NCBI RefSeq assembly: GCF_012273895.1
Contig: NC_052102.1
Location: forward strand, 2,192,917 to 2,256,916
DNA: 64,000 nt
Direction of reading: 5' to 3'
From: Zerene cesonia
Taxonomy: Eukaryota; Arthropoda; Insecta; Lepidoptera; Pieridae
A program made the translations under genes and the position numbers. Of the stretch, positions 21,042 to 32,330 are shown piece after piece (within the stretch, counting starts at the first letter, position 1; every line of letters starts with the position of its first letter). The notes below the pieces were generated by a model, which worked only from the letters and a program-made list of their open reading frames with translations, made no database searches and was not told the origin of the DNA.

Positions 21042-21273
21042 CTAGCTTTCCGCCCGCGGCATCGCTCGCGTGGAATTCGGTTATATCGCTTTCGTCTCCC
21101 TATTTCAACTCCTACCATTTTTTTCGCGATAAAAATCATCTCATGTCCTTTCCCAAGTTCAGTTCTACCTTCATACCAAATTACATCAAAATTGATTCAG
21201 TGGTTTAGGCGTGAAAGCGTAACAGACAGACAGACAGACAGAGTTACTTTTGCATTTATAATATTAGTAGAGA
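21042..21273 (-). mobile_element. Helitron, GCTTTCCGCCCGCGG family
   Basis: About 232 bp, reverse: CTAGCTTTCCGCCCGCGGCA after A, 'TTCATACCAAATTACATCAA', 'TTCAGTGGTTTAGGCGTGAA', a (CAGA)n tract at about 21221-21241, and ATAATATTAGTAGAGA|T at the TC end. Both termini are intact. Confidence 0.84.
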
Positions 21274-22644
21274 TGTAATAGAAAATTATTAAAATGAAAA
21301 CAATGAAAGCAGTGGAAATGGAATAAGAAAATGCCTAACGAAAAATTCACTGTTTACTTTGCAAAAACAGCCGGGCTAATAAAAGTATGTCACTAAAACG
21401 AAAAGAGGTTATTGAATAAAGCGAAGTTATTCGGGAGGGTTAGATAAACAAGCGAATTAATTCCCGTGGGACGCAATCACGTGGGGTCCAGGTAAGATGT
21501 TATTTTTAGAGTTGGAGATTTTTCTAGATTCAGGTCTAACGGGCTTTAGTCAAGGTCAATATTTTCATTCAAGGTCATTAGATTAAATCTATGTAGCTGT
21601 TTTTTAGTTTATTTAAGTAGGTATATTATATGTCTAGTATATGTAATATAGTATGTACGTAGTGGGTATTTTATGTAAATAATTGTTTGTTTCTTTTCGC
21701 AATATCTGTAGGTATATTTTTATATATGTTTGTATTTATACATTCCCAATTTATACACCCCTTCACTATACAGGCAGTCCTTAACACTTTCCGTAAAACA
21801 CTAGAACGTCAACGTCACACCGTCAATTACTCAATAGATTTGTTGATCATAAAGTTTTACTATTATTTTTAAAATATACAACTAAACACATGTAAACATA
21901 ATATGTCTGACCTCGTTTAAGGTCTAATATGCCGAAAGTAAAATACTGCCTTGTAAGAATTATAAAGCAAAATCATAAAGCTTGCAAGGCATAAATCGAG
22001 CGCATATTATTATTAGAAAGGTTTGCTTCACATAAATACTAAATACTGCTTGCATTGCTTTGCCAAAATTCACCCGAGCCAAATATTCTATGTTACTCTG
22101 TACCTAAAGGTATTGAAGCATTGTATTTGTAAAAAAACGAGAAATTTTTCAGTTTATTAGTTGAATACACTAATAAAAAATTAATTTAGTATAGTTATGT
22201 TAGAAACATTATATTGGACTCAGGGATCACGTTATTCCTGTGATTAGCGCGTTAAACAAACAAACTCCTCAGGCTTATACTACTAGACTTGAAATATAAA
22301 TATAGATTCTAATCTCATGTCGCTCCATATATAAATTTTTAGACATTAAAAAAAAATTCTACATTATTTCGTTGATTTCTTAATTATCTTAAATCATAAC
22401 AAGATTATTCACGCAGCAATTATTCGATTTGTTTGAAACTCAAATAGCCGCCTGGCTAACAATATTTTGAGGTCGCGCCAATAAAACTTGTAAAACAAAA
22501 GTTGTTATATTTGACTGATGTCTTTAACTTTTCTGTTATATTTTGCCTTCCGTATCAACACTTTTCTTCTTTTTATAGCATACAATGCATGCATACAGCT
22601 GAATTCATGTATTTTGAAGGTAAATTGCAATAACTAAAATCATC
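21274..22644. other. No gene recognised
   Basis: AT-rich, no supported feature. Confidence 0.4.
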
Positions 22645-22691
22645 TTCTCTTTAATATGATTTTTATAGAATAAAAATCATATTAAAGAGAA
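22645..22691. repeat. Perfect 22-bp hairpin, 3-nt loop
   Basis: Arms TTCTCTTTAATATGATTTTT+AT (22645-22666) and their exact complement (22670-22691) flank AGA. No mismatch. ATCTTCTC also occurs at or near both edges. The flanks are unique. Confidence 0.9.
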
Positions 22692-23132
22692 TCTTCTCAG
22701 ATAGTCTAGAAATATCGAGTCAACACAAGAAGTTATAGATATCTAAACTCATTTTCTGCATTAGTACGTACGCACTTAAAATAGTTAAAAAATACATTTT
22801 CAAGAAAAAATACAAATGTTCTATTTGAAGTACAAAACATAAAATATTGAAATATATTTTCTTTCACATAAATAAAGGGATATTAATTATGAACGGTCCT
22901 AAGTTTAAAGATAAAATACTTACAACTGATTTAAAATGCGATTAGCTGGTTTTATAAATAACAAATTATATAAATCGCATGTTATATCTTCTAATAATAT
23001 AATCCCGCTAAACTGGAAAATTCCATCTGGATATCCTCATATACCTATAGTACACATAATATTCACATGGTTCGCGGACATATACTAACTAGCTCCCGTG
23101 GCTCCTTCACTAAAGCGGCTCTATGGAACACA
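22692..23132. other. No gene recognised
   Basis: AT-rich. 23091-23112 (CTAGCTCCCGTGGCTCC) looks like a broken Helitron end but lacks support. Confidence 0.35.
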
Positions 23133-23210
23133 CTAGGGTCTTAGTCGATAGGAATCCGACATAACCCACGGCACCTTCCCCAAGGGGCCGGCCTATGTAA
23201 CATTTTCCTA
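23133..23210. repeat. Unclassified repeat 'GTAGGAATCCGACATAA', copy 1
   Basis: TTAGTCGATAGGAATCCGAC, ATAACCCACGGCACCTTCCC and CAAGGGGCC. The same order of blocks appears at 50716-50797 and 51264-51340. GC-rich for this window, and probably part of a longer unnamed transposon. Confidence 0.6.
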
Positions 23211-23225
23211 TAAAAGTTAATATTC

Positions 23226-23270
23226 ATGTCCTTACATATAACCTATCCAAGGAGTTATATGTAAGGACAT
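23226..23270. repeat. Perfect 17-bp hairpin, 11-nt loop
   Basis: ATGTCCTTACATATAAC (23226-23242) and its exact complement (23254-23270), 16 bp after the repeat that ends near 23210. Confidence 0.88.
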
Positions 23271-23500
23271 TACTTACAAGGAATTACTCCAAACTATTTC
23301 CATCATTTTTAGACCTCAAGCTCGTAGCTACGGAACTAGAAACTTTGGACGAAACTCATTTATAAAACCATCACGAACTCGGCCGTCCCAAGGACGATTT
23401 AATGTAATTACACGATCTAATTGACTTTAAACCCTCTCAGTATTATAGATTGGGAGTTGAGACTTGAATCTGTTATATATGTTTACGTAGTAATACGACA
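23271..23500. other. No gene recognised
   Basis: Short unique stretch between a hairpin and a Helitron. Confidence 0.35.
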
Positions 23501-23721
23501 TCTTTACTAATATTATAAATGCAAGAATGTCATCGATTATTTGTTTATCCGTCTTTCTTACGTTTTGTAATGGAGCAATTTTTAGATACGAATTTTTGTG
23601 TCTAATAGTAGAATAATAGGAGGCTAGAGAATGTAATGGGGTTCTTTTTACCGTGGGAAAACATCTCATAAACTGAGGAATTTCCTTTGACCACGCAGAC
23701 GAAGTCACTGGTAACAGCCAG
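23501..23721 (+). mobile_element. Diverged Helitron
   Basis: Starts TCTTTACTAATATTATAAAT after A and ends ACGCAGACGAAGTCACTGGT, AACAGCCAG before T, i.e. the usual GACGAAGTCGCGGGCAACAG end with CTAG changed to CCAG. The interior is heavily diverged. Confidence 0.72.
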
Positions 23722-25047
23722 TTTTCTAATATTTTATCCGCTACTTTATACATTTAAATACAAACCCACCTATTTCAGTTTATATAATAAGTATATTACA
23801 ATATACTTAATTAATAATAAATTTTGTTGTATCATAAATAATATGTTTTACTTTTTTGTGCGACATTTTGTTTCAATTGTTCTAAGAAGAATTAATTATA
23901 AAATAATATTTTATTTATATTTATATTATACAATATTAAAAAATAGAATTATGTAAAACAAAAGGGCTATAATATTGTCCTTCAGTTTTAAAAGATTTGT
24001 GGCTCGAATATTATAAACTACTTCCTAACCCTTAAACTAAGCTTTTTTTTCTTGAAAGATCTTTCATTCCATTACAATTCATTCTTACAATTACATTCAT
24101 TCTTAAAGATCCGAATCTGTCATAGCAGCTGTCATTACACTATTGACAGATGAAGGTCTATTCGGTGTCTAAAAATACATTGAGGAAATGAAACCGTCGA
24201 TTTTTCATCTCAACGAAGGGTCAAATAGCTTCTCAGCGTATAATGCGTTGATATGATAGAATAATATGAAATATGATAACTTAGAACGCCTCTTAATATA
24301 ATCTTACAATAGATATTTTTTTATTATCAATAATAAATATATAGTGATTAAAAGACAGACATTTTGTCATGAAAATTTAAGGATACTGAGTCTATATTTA
24401 GGCGCTGTTTTTAGTTGATTTTATATGTACTTATACTACTAAAACAACCTCAAGTAAACCAGTCAACGTAGCCTAAAAATAGCAGTAAAGTAAAAAAAAA
24501 GTCGGAAAAAATACAATATCAAAACTCTTCATTATTCTGGTGTTCGAATAAAAAAAAAATTGCTGTTACAAGAATTAAACACATGCCTCCTTCAAAAATT
24601 TTAAATCATATTCCATTATAATAGTGGTAGAAGCACCATATGAAAATTGCAGCCGTTTCAAATATTCCAATATACATACCGTTGAAGATTTGGCGTACGT
24701 GATGCAATGATTCATTTTATCGCTTCTATCCATAAAATGGACATAAAAGGCGATATTATGGCGACCATAGGAATGCATATCGTGAATATAAACCTAATTT
24801 TCGATTAAATGTGGAACTAAACATTAGCTTGCTTTATATTGCGTTTATTTTCAAATTTATATGCATCAAATTCAGTAGGTATCTTTTGTTTTTATCATTA
24901 TCTGCTGATTTCTGTAGAATTAAAATTCTTAAAACGTATGGAAAATCACTTAAATTAATCATAATTAATGTTTCTTTTGGTCATCGGATGATTTATCTAT
25001 GTTATTGTGTATTTTCGGTTATTTTTTACACTAATATTTGCATAATA
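23722..25047. other. No gene recognised
   Basis: Very AT-rich (e.g. 23740-23960). Open frames are AT-composition artefacts. Confidence 0.45.
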
Positions 25048-25226
25048 CTGGCGGTCCGTTCTGGTTTCGTCCGTAGTACGTAGGTATATAGCCAATGTCA
25101 CTCAATGAAGATACCACTTTCTACTACCAATGGTGAAAGAATTTTTGATCGGTCCCGTTGTTTTTGTGTGATAACGATACATACAGACACGACATGTTTC
25201 TCCTTCGTTATACATATAAGTTTAGA
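25048..25226 (-). mobile_element. Helitron, GGTCCG-end family, truncated
   Basis: CTGGCGGTCCGTTCTGGTTT (CTAG decayed to CTGG), then 'AGCCAATGTCACTCAATGAA', 'AATTTTTGATCGGTCCCGTT' and 'GTGTGATAACGATACATACA'. It runs directly into the next Helitron at 25227 with no clear TC end. Confidence 0.7.
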
Positions 25227-25547
25227 CTAGCTGTGACCCGCGGTTGAAACCGCGTAAGTCCGTATCCCGTAGGAATATCGGTATAAAAAGTGCCTATGTG
25301 TTATTTCAGTTGTCCAGCTATCTACGAAACAAAATAGTATTATTATTCACCAGTAGATGTCAGGAAAAAAAAAACACGAATAAAACACGAATATGACATT
25401 TTCTAAAAAAGATTCCTAGCTATATCGATTTATCGCCCCCGAAACCCCCTGTATACTAAATTTCATGAAAATCGTTGGAGCCGATTCCGAGATTCCAATT
25501 ATATATATACTTATATATACAAGAATTGCTCGTTTGAAGGTATAAGA
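25227..25547 (-). mobile_element. Chimeric Helitron, main-family 3' half
   Basis: Reverse orientation. CTAGCTGTGACCCGCGGTTG, AAGTCCGTATCCCGTAGGAA and TTCAGTTGTCCAGCTATCTA are main-family 3' blocks. After about 25340 the sequence changes to another family: ATACTAAATTTCATGAAAAT, GGAGCCGATTCCGAGATTCC and TATACAAGAATTGCTCGTTT, ending AAGGTATAAGA|T, a proper TC end. Confidence 0.78.
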
Positions 25548-25954
25548 TTAAGAAGAACATTAAATCGTTATATCTAACGAGGAGAAGTGCAAAGAATTTA
25601 ACCAAATCTTTTAACTCGTAGAAAAGCTTACATAAACCAGGTATCCAGGCATTTTAAATTTAAACAGAATAGTGCAATATTCTAAACTGGATTTTCAGTC
25701 TGAGTCCAGTCAGTTTTAGATTGGAAAATTGGGTGGAACTGTCACGTATTTCATATTAACAGTAACACTGAATAAATCCTAGCTCAATTTTATTGATTCG
25801 CCTGTATTTTGTAGCGTATTCCAGGATCGGATTTACCTTTGAATTTTATGAGTGCGTTCAATTCAATAAAATATATAAAAGAAAGAGAAATTTGAAGAGA
25901 CCAGCATGAAAGCTGTTTTCTTTTAACTGTGTATATTTGTAATATTTATTGATA
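25548..25954. other. No gene recognised
   Basis: AT-rich, no supported feature. Confidence 0.35.
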
Positions 25955-26069
25955 GTATTTTCTTGTGTTTGATTTTACGCGAGTATTATACATTTGAACG
26001 TGGTTGTAAGACTTACTCTCCCCGTGACCACTAATGAATAAATCGCGTTTAAAATCCGTTAAAAAGTCT
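25955..26069. repeat. TIR-type element, one-armed copy 1
   Basis: TAGTATTTTCTTGTGTTTGA, TTTTACGCGAGTATTATACA, then GTGGTTGTAAGACTTACTCT, CCCCGTGACCACTAATGAAT and AAATCGCGTTTAAAATCCGT. The last block is the reverse complement of the matching block at 58752-58834, while the first block is in the same orientation in both. This implies a parent with inverted terminal repeats of about 40 bp. Confidence 0.62.
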
Positions 26070-26410
26070 TTAATTACTAAACATTTATTGATTTGAAATA
26101 ACAGTCAATTAAACGTTATTGAGCTATAAATGGATAGTCGTACCTGGAAAAAATGGCCTATGGCCATAAGGCCGCCAGCAATTAGCAATTAATAAATAAA
26201 TATAGAGCTATTTCTATGAGACGAGGAAATTATTCTTTGATTTAATATCGTAGAACAAACATCCTGTTAATAATATAATTGCAAATGTTTGTTACGCGCA
26301 AACAGCTTATCATATCTGCATTAAACTTAGTACAGAGATAGATTTTGGTCTGGATTTGCAAATAGGCTACTTTTCATAAAAGATATAATGATATAACAAT
26401 ACAGAAGAAT
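26070..26410. other. No gene recognised
   Basis: AT-rich. 26267-26345 faintly resembles a decayed Helitron 5' part (TAATATAATTGCAAATGTTT). Confidence 0.35.
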
Positions 26411-26553
26411 ACAGAAGACCGGCGTGAAATAGAAATAGAAAATGCCACTGTGTTTCGTACGACGGGAGCCGTAGGTCCATTTCCTTTCCTCACCCGTCCC
26501 AGTCCATTCCTTCTTTCCAGTCGTTAATCCTTTCCTTCTCCCTTACCCCATAA
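26411..26553 (+). mobile_element. Polypyrimidine SINE, internal fragment
   Basis: CAGAAGACCGGCGTGAAATA, a GTGTTTCGTACGACGGGAGC region and the C/T-rich tract TTTCCTTTCCTCACCCGTCC to CTTCTCCCTTACCCCATAAA. It lacks the 5' 60 nt and the 3' third with the stem-loop. Confidence 0.7.
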
Positions 26554-26861
26554 AAATATCCATTGCTTTTCATTTACGTGAAAAATTAATAATCTTCCGT
26601 AAAACAAACACACAGCCACTTGATATTTGAGTTTCGCAAACTTGCAATATTCGTAGCCAACTCACTCCAACTCACTGATTTGATTTCTGGTATTTCGCAG
26701 TGAAGCTCGAGCATATCTCTGCTAGTTAGCATCGGTTTATTATTGCGATGAAATATGAGTACATTTTTATTACATTTTCCTGTTGTATTGCTTATGGTGA
26801 TATTTGCTGCATAGTAGTAACAATGAGTGGACTAATTAAATCTATAGCTATGTATTTAGAA
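26554..26861. other. No gene recognised
   Basis: AT-rich. Confidence 0.35.
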
Positions 26862-27052
26862 CTAAGCTTCCGTTCGCGTCTTGGCTCGCGTAGTGGAAGT
26901 AAATGTAGACATACCTGAACAGTTCCCCTTTCTGTAGTATTTTCCGGGGCAATAATCCATCTGATGTCCCTCTCGGGTTTCGGTCACCCAAATTAGTTCA
27001 GCTATTCATGAGCTATAGTCTAACAAACACAACCTCCTTTTATATATACATA
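26862..27052 (-). mobile_element. Diverged Helitron
   Basis: CTAAGCTTCCGTTCGCGTCT (CTAG decayed to CTAA) and TTGGCTCGCGTAG form the 3' hairpin region. 'TTTTCCGGGGCAATAATCC', 'AGTTCAGCTATTCATGAGC' and a TTTTATATATACATAG end follow. It ends before a T-rich flank. Confidence 0.65.
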
Positions 27053-27759
27053 GTTTATCTATGCATGTGTATTGTTATGACAATATTTTTTTTATTCTAA
27101 AATACGCTATTGTGTATACGAGATGCAGTTAAAAATCACGTGAATTTGAAACGAAAGTTAAATTAAATTAAAGCTGAAATTATATTATCACTATTATAAT
27201 GAACATCCATGTAATTATTATCAGAGTGTACATATAATTTTTGGCACGAGAGATTCCAACATACAATTCATTCCCGAACACTCACCACGCAATTTCCTGT
27301 ATTAGCAGTGAATTTAAATTTACACCCACAGATTGTATAAACAATCCACGATATGTTGCCATAAATAATATTTCAAATGTTTATTATCATTTTTAATATG
27401 CATACACTTAAGCCGTTAACATTTCCTGCATTCAGTTAATGTGGTCATCCAGTGCGTCATACGCCTCGGTAAAAAATATAATCAATGAAAATTAGTTCTA
27501 TCTAATGTTTTGGGTAAAAACTACGTTTAATGATGGACAATAACATATCACTGTCAGGAACAGTTTGACCAATTTAGGAGGGACTTTTTCTATTTCTAAT
27601 GAAATTAATGTTTGAACCGTCGATTACATACATCTGACTGGAGTTCAGTTATCGCTAGACTGGACTTGACTGCTTGCTGTCATTGCTATTAATTGCTATG
27701 AGGCAATAGCTCAAACTAATTAATCGCAGTTGATATTCGATTAGTGCAATTTCATAATT
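27053..27759. other. No gene recognised
   Basis: AT-rich. Confidence 0.35.
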
Positions 27760-27795
27760 GAGTACATTGTAGCTATGTTAAGCTACAATGTACTC
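27760..27795. repeat. Perfect 15-bp hairpin, 6-nt loop
   Basis: GAGTACATTGTAGCT (27760-27774), loop ATGTTA, exact complement 27781-27795. Confidence 0.88.
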
Positions 27796-27820
27796 TGTCA
27801 TAGCTTCGGGAAACGTTAGT

Positions 27821-27879
27821 AATAAACATATTATACATATCCTTACCAAAATAAACATATTATTATACATATCCATACC
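27821..27879. repeat. Direct repeat of about 28 bp
   Basis: AATAAACATATTATACATAT plus CCTTACC (27821-27847) recurs at 27850-27879 with an extra TAT and one substitution. A local tandem duplication. Confidence 0.75.
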
Positions 27880-29499
27880 CTCATAACAATGAGGGTCTAT
27901 AACCATTCGCCTTGTGTATGTAATTGAAAAATGATGAAACATTATAGGTTTTACTACATGAATTTATGATATTTTGCAAGCTTTTTTGTGAATTGGATTG
28001 ATTTAAACCAGTGGAAGGCAGTATATACTTCTAGCATAATTGTAAATTTCGATACTCGAGTTTGAGCCACGTGTAACCTCTTCCAATGTCATTGTAGTGA
28101 TGGTTTACAATATCTAGTCGGTCTAACATGCAATGGATGTGGTTGCAAGTTCCTACATACGCGTAGTTTAAACTATGATTGGCTTGAAGCCAAGCCAACC
28201 TAAGCCAGAGTGATTGTTATGGTCACAAAAGATAGGTGCTCGTGAAGTCAAGCCTACTTTAACTAAAATCGAGGTATCAGGTTATATAAGGTTAATTACC
28301 TCACTCTTGCATAAGATTGACGTTAAATTGCTTTGCTTCGTTCTACGGGAGTTTCGTAATAATGGCGTTTTAAAAAAGTAAAATTTTGTGTTAAATTAAA
28401 ATGTAGTTTTTTACGTTCATTGTTGTGAGAAGCTGGTGACTTCAACTAAATGTGATTTTGTTAAAAATTTTACGTCGCAGAAATCTCATATACAATTTAA
28501 GGGAAGTCACTGTCTTCTGAGATACAGGTAATAACCTAGTTCAGAAGGCAGAGCATCATTGTGAATGTAATATTTGTCCTTGCTAATCGCCTACTTTGTA
28601 ACTAAGGAATAAATTGCTTATTACCTTGCAGAAGATCTGTGCTGCAAGACTTTTAGTTAGGTTTAAGATTTTTTTTACAACTATTTCTGTCGTCGTTTTA
28701 TCAAGAAATATGATACAGGTATGTGTGGCTGAAACCTATATAAATAAATAATAGTATAAATAAACAAAACACGGACGGAATTAACACACTATCCTTTACT
28801 CTTACAGTAACGTACAAAATATAATATTATATTCTTTATACACACACATTTACATAACTCATCACGTACAGAGATACATGTCCTGAATTCCACGACAATA
28901 TAATATTTTACCCGTTACAAAACGCAATGAACTGTAAACTGAACGTTTTCAGTTCGATAGATCATAATAAGAGATCGAGTGATATGTATTAAAGAAATAT
29001 TTTTCTATTAATACACGATATTACAATATAAGATGGAAAATATTAATAAAATGCGTGGGATTTTTTACATTTTACGTAGGTTATGAATTATAGTGCATCA
29101 AAAATTAGGCTATGATTTAAGATAGTGTATAACTATTTATTAATTTATTGGAATATCATCAAGTTTTATTGATATGTTTATTACACTTTTAGTTAACATT
29201 ATTTATCTTAATTAAGATTTATTTTGTGAAAATTTGGTTAAGAATAAGAAAAGAATTGACCACAGGAATACAGAAATAGACTGGGAAGCTAAGCATAATT
29301 TTTAAAAATGTTTCACATAATTTTACAAGTATATTTTAATTTGTTTTATTAATCGTTTATTAAATAGTTGTAAATTATGTACTTTACAATGCTTTTTTAC
29401 ACCATATGTATTACATCAAGTTTAGTGTTTTCATAAATTTACAAAGCCTTACATTTGCACGTAATTTGGACATAACTCCATGCTAAAATTACGTTTCCA
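27880..29499. other. No gene recognised
   Basis: About 1.6 kb without repeats I recognise. Confidence 0.4.
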
Positions 29500-29589
29500 G
29501 GGAATCTAGGAAACCCAATAAGACGGGCTGATGATATTGTTTACATAGCGGGGAGAGACTGGGTATCACGTGGTAAGAGGCAAGCGTGA
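29500..29589 (+). pseudogene. RTE-like LINE C-terminal remnant
   Basis: Translated from 29500 it reads GNLGNPIRRADDIVYIAGRD then WVSRGKRQA and stop. The pattern R-R-x-D-D-I-x-x-x-A-G-x-x-W is characteristic of the extreme C-terminus of RTE-type non-LTR retrotransposon polyproteins, after the reverse transcriptase. There is no open frame upstream (a stop lies about 30 nt before), no endonuclease or RT motifs, and no 3' tail. A short dead fragment. The match is from memory of the family pattern. Confidence 0.55.
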
Positions 29590-31114
29590 GACGGTGAAGG
29601 AGACCTTAACCTAACAAGAGACTTATAAAGATAATATCAATAAATCAATAGCATAAGTAATTAACGTATCACTAAATAAATTAAATTATTGTATGAATTT
29701 GTCTATCATTGCATTAACCTAAGATAATTGTGAAAATTCGAAAGATTTCCACAGACCTAAAACTAAATAGAACGGAACAGCGAGACCCAACTACATCTAC
29801 ATATCATTCAGAACATCGCAATATTTCAAAGTGCTCCGAGATCGATTGCTGCACTCCATTGCAAACAAAACGAAAGCCGTTATAGAGAAAATAAATCGGA
29901 CGTCCACAGTATTCACATCATTTGTTATATTTCAACCACGGTTGCATAATCTCCTTTGCAACGAAGGAAATTCTGTTCGTTAAAGAAATAATGATGTTAA
30001 GTACACAAACGTAATGGTATAAGTATCTTGGTTTTACAAAAAGAAACTTTATTTTATAAGAAATAACGAGCAGTTTAAGACTTTAATATAAATTAATTTG
30101 TTGAACTGCAACAATCTTATTTTATTGTTTTAATTATCAACATCGATTTTATGTGAAATAAAACAATTTTTTCCAAGTTGCAATTATATTTTAAACTACC
30201 CTAAGTTTAAATAATGTCAATGCTATTTCACGAAAATTGAAGACCTAATTTAAAATCCAAATAGGAAATATAATATAGCAAATCTAGTTTACTAGTTTAT
30301 AACGACGGGATACTCGATGAGATCTTCATCTCTTAAATTATTTTCCCCTCTTAACCCCAGAAACCCTTGTGGTCACGAAATTACTACGTGACCATTCGCT
30401 TGCGGACCGCTGAGCCGTGCGGACGTGTCCTTTACGCGCTTTTTAGACAAATTCTAGGGTCTGGTACGAAACCCTAATCACGTTCGTTACAAAGTTTGCA
30501 TATAGACGGTATATTTCTCCGGGATACATTATTTTAAGAACATTCTTTGTTTTTTTTTTTCGTTTTGATAATTTTGAATCATGTTAGGATATTATTATTA
30601 TAGTACGACAGTATAAGTATACCTACACACTCAGAATAATAAGTAACTACTTGTTATTCTGTGGTATATCGTATTCATATAATATAAACCAAGAAATAAT
30701 TAAAAATTTTGCCAATGTAATTTTATTCTAAATATAATGTCTTTACTATTATTACTTACTTTGAAGAAAATATATGATTATATTTACGAATATCCAAAGA
30801 TTTAAAGTTAGTTACTAATGTATCTGGGTGTCTTGCTTTTGGAAGTTCATATACTAAACATATTAGTTTTTCACTAGTCCCTTATTAATTTCTAATAGTA
30901 TTAATTTTGATGTTTAGGTAAATAAATAATAAATAACGCTTTTACGTAAAAAGTTCTATAAAATAATAAAGGGACTGAAAGTTTTAGATGATTCAAAGAA
31001 AAAAAGACAAAGAAAAAGCGCCATACATAACGAAAGCATGTCATTTTATTTGTTACCTTACAAGGTGGGATGAAAGCTAACAAATTGAGGAAAAAAACTG
31101 AAGCGAAAACTTAC
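29590..31114. other. No gene recognised
   Basis: AT-rich with no recognised repeat. 30300-30500 is less AT-rich (CCATTCGCTTGCGGACCGCT) but has no coding pattern. Confidence 0.4.
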
Positions 31115-31170
31115 CTATGAAACGGAGAGAATTGTATGCGACGGCTGGCACGACACTCCTATCCGTGGCT
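31115..31170 (-). other. Candidate 56-nt exon (minus strand)
   Basis: On the minus strand, ATTTAAG acts as acceptor and CATAG|GTAAGTTTT as donor, with the GTAAGT at 31114-31109. One frame is open across it, giving ATDRSVVPAVAYNSLRFI (18 codons after one leading base). Base composition is balanced compared with the flanks. No neighbouring exon recognised. The acceptor lacks a good pyrimidine tract. Confidence 0.22.
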
Positions 31171-32049
31171 CTTAAATATGAATGAAATGGAAGAATGAAT
31201 TTTCTTTCACTTGAATTTCATTAACATAAAACTATCCACGCTTTGTGACTATCAAATGTTGACGGGATATTTTTTGACAGAATGTGATCGATTAGTTATT
31301 AAAACATTAGGTGTTATTTCACATAATGTGAGTTTATGTTTAACATTATATATTTTTAATAAAATATTTGCTAGTTGGCTAACATTAGTTTAATAATGAT
31401 CACTGTAGGAACTGAAATTTAACTCAAATTCAACGTACTTGTTATGTTTTTACACAACACGCTTACTAGATTCACTATTATTACACGAAATTAAATATTA
31501 TATTATTTCTTATATGTAATTAAAAATATATGAAAAAATACTAGAAAGTATTTATGACTTACATTTTGTACTATCAAATGATTATCAATTAATCCATTGC
31601 TATTGACAGTTGTTGAGCAATTCCTGGGTGATAAAGAATCGTCTTAAAATTTATAATGGCAAATTTATAATATAGTTAATTAACTATATCCGTAAAGATT
31701 AACCTACAGGCACAATCACGACAGTACATGTCGTCAATTTGGAGCTACCACGCATACAATCCCAATCGAGTCTCGTATTTAATCTGTAGGTTCTTCAGAA
31801 AGCGAAGAGAATCTTACAAAATTAATGGGCATTCAGCGCTGGATTAGCCGATTTATACGGAAGCGCTTATAAGCCTTTCGTTAATGTAAAATGTGTTTGT
31901 ATACGTAGCTACTTCATGTTATTTATTCAAAACATTTTGGGGAGTAATTTTGTCATTTTTAATGTGTTATGTCGTCTAAGTGACTTTTTGTATTTGTCTG
32001 TCTAACCAATACGTATCATTATTAATGTATATAAAAATTATAGTTATTA
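31171..32049. other. No gene recognised; one 20-bp palindrome
   Basis: ATATAGTTAATTAACTATAT at 31670-31689 is a perfect palindrome. 31700-31890 is less AT-rich, with no coding or repeat signature. Confidence 0.4.
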
Positions 32050-32330
32050 TGTAATGTTATAGCAGGCAACTGAGCTGGTGGTACACCTGATGGTAAGCGA
32101 AGCTTGGATCTTGCGATTTTTGAAGACTAACTGCGCCCCGCGGTTACACCCGCGTAAGTCGGATAAAAATAAATGATATCGGAAAAAAAGCTATCTACGT
32201 ACCAAATTTCGTTGCAATCATAGAGTAACAAACATACGCATACATCCGTCCTCACAAAATTATGCAATTATAATATCAAGTAGGATAGGATCTTGCGCTG
32301 CCCGCTTTTAAGGCGTAAAGAATAAGTAAA
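32050..32330 (-). mobile_element. Polypyrimidine SINE split by a Helitron
   Basis: Left part: ATGTTATAGCAGGCAACTGA and GCTGGTGGTACACCTGATGG to 32126. Right part: TTGCGCTGCCCGCTTTTAAG from about 32291. The Helitron at 32127-32285 lies between. GGATCTTGCG occurs on both sides (32106-32115 and 32288-32297), and the stem-loop region is gone, so the SINE had also been rearranged. Confidence 0.72.
32127..32285 (-). mobile_element. Helitron, main family, nested in a SINE
   Basis: CTAACTGCGCCCCGCGGTTA after A, CGCGTAAGTCGGATAAAAAT, CTACGTACCAAATTTCGTTG and ATATCAAGTAGGA before T. 159 bp, shorter than its relatives through internal deletions. The A|T target lies inside SINE sequence. Confidence 0.85.

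Noticed and set aside
21219..21241. CRISPR-like or regulatory CAGA repeat
   Set aside because: A simple CAGA microsatellite inside a Helitron, part of the family's usual interior.
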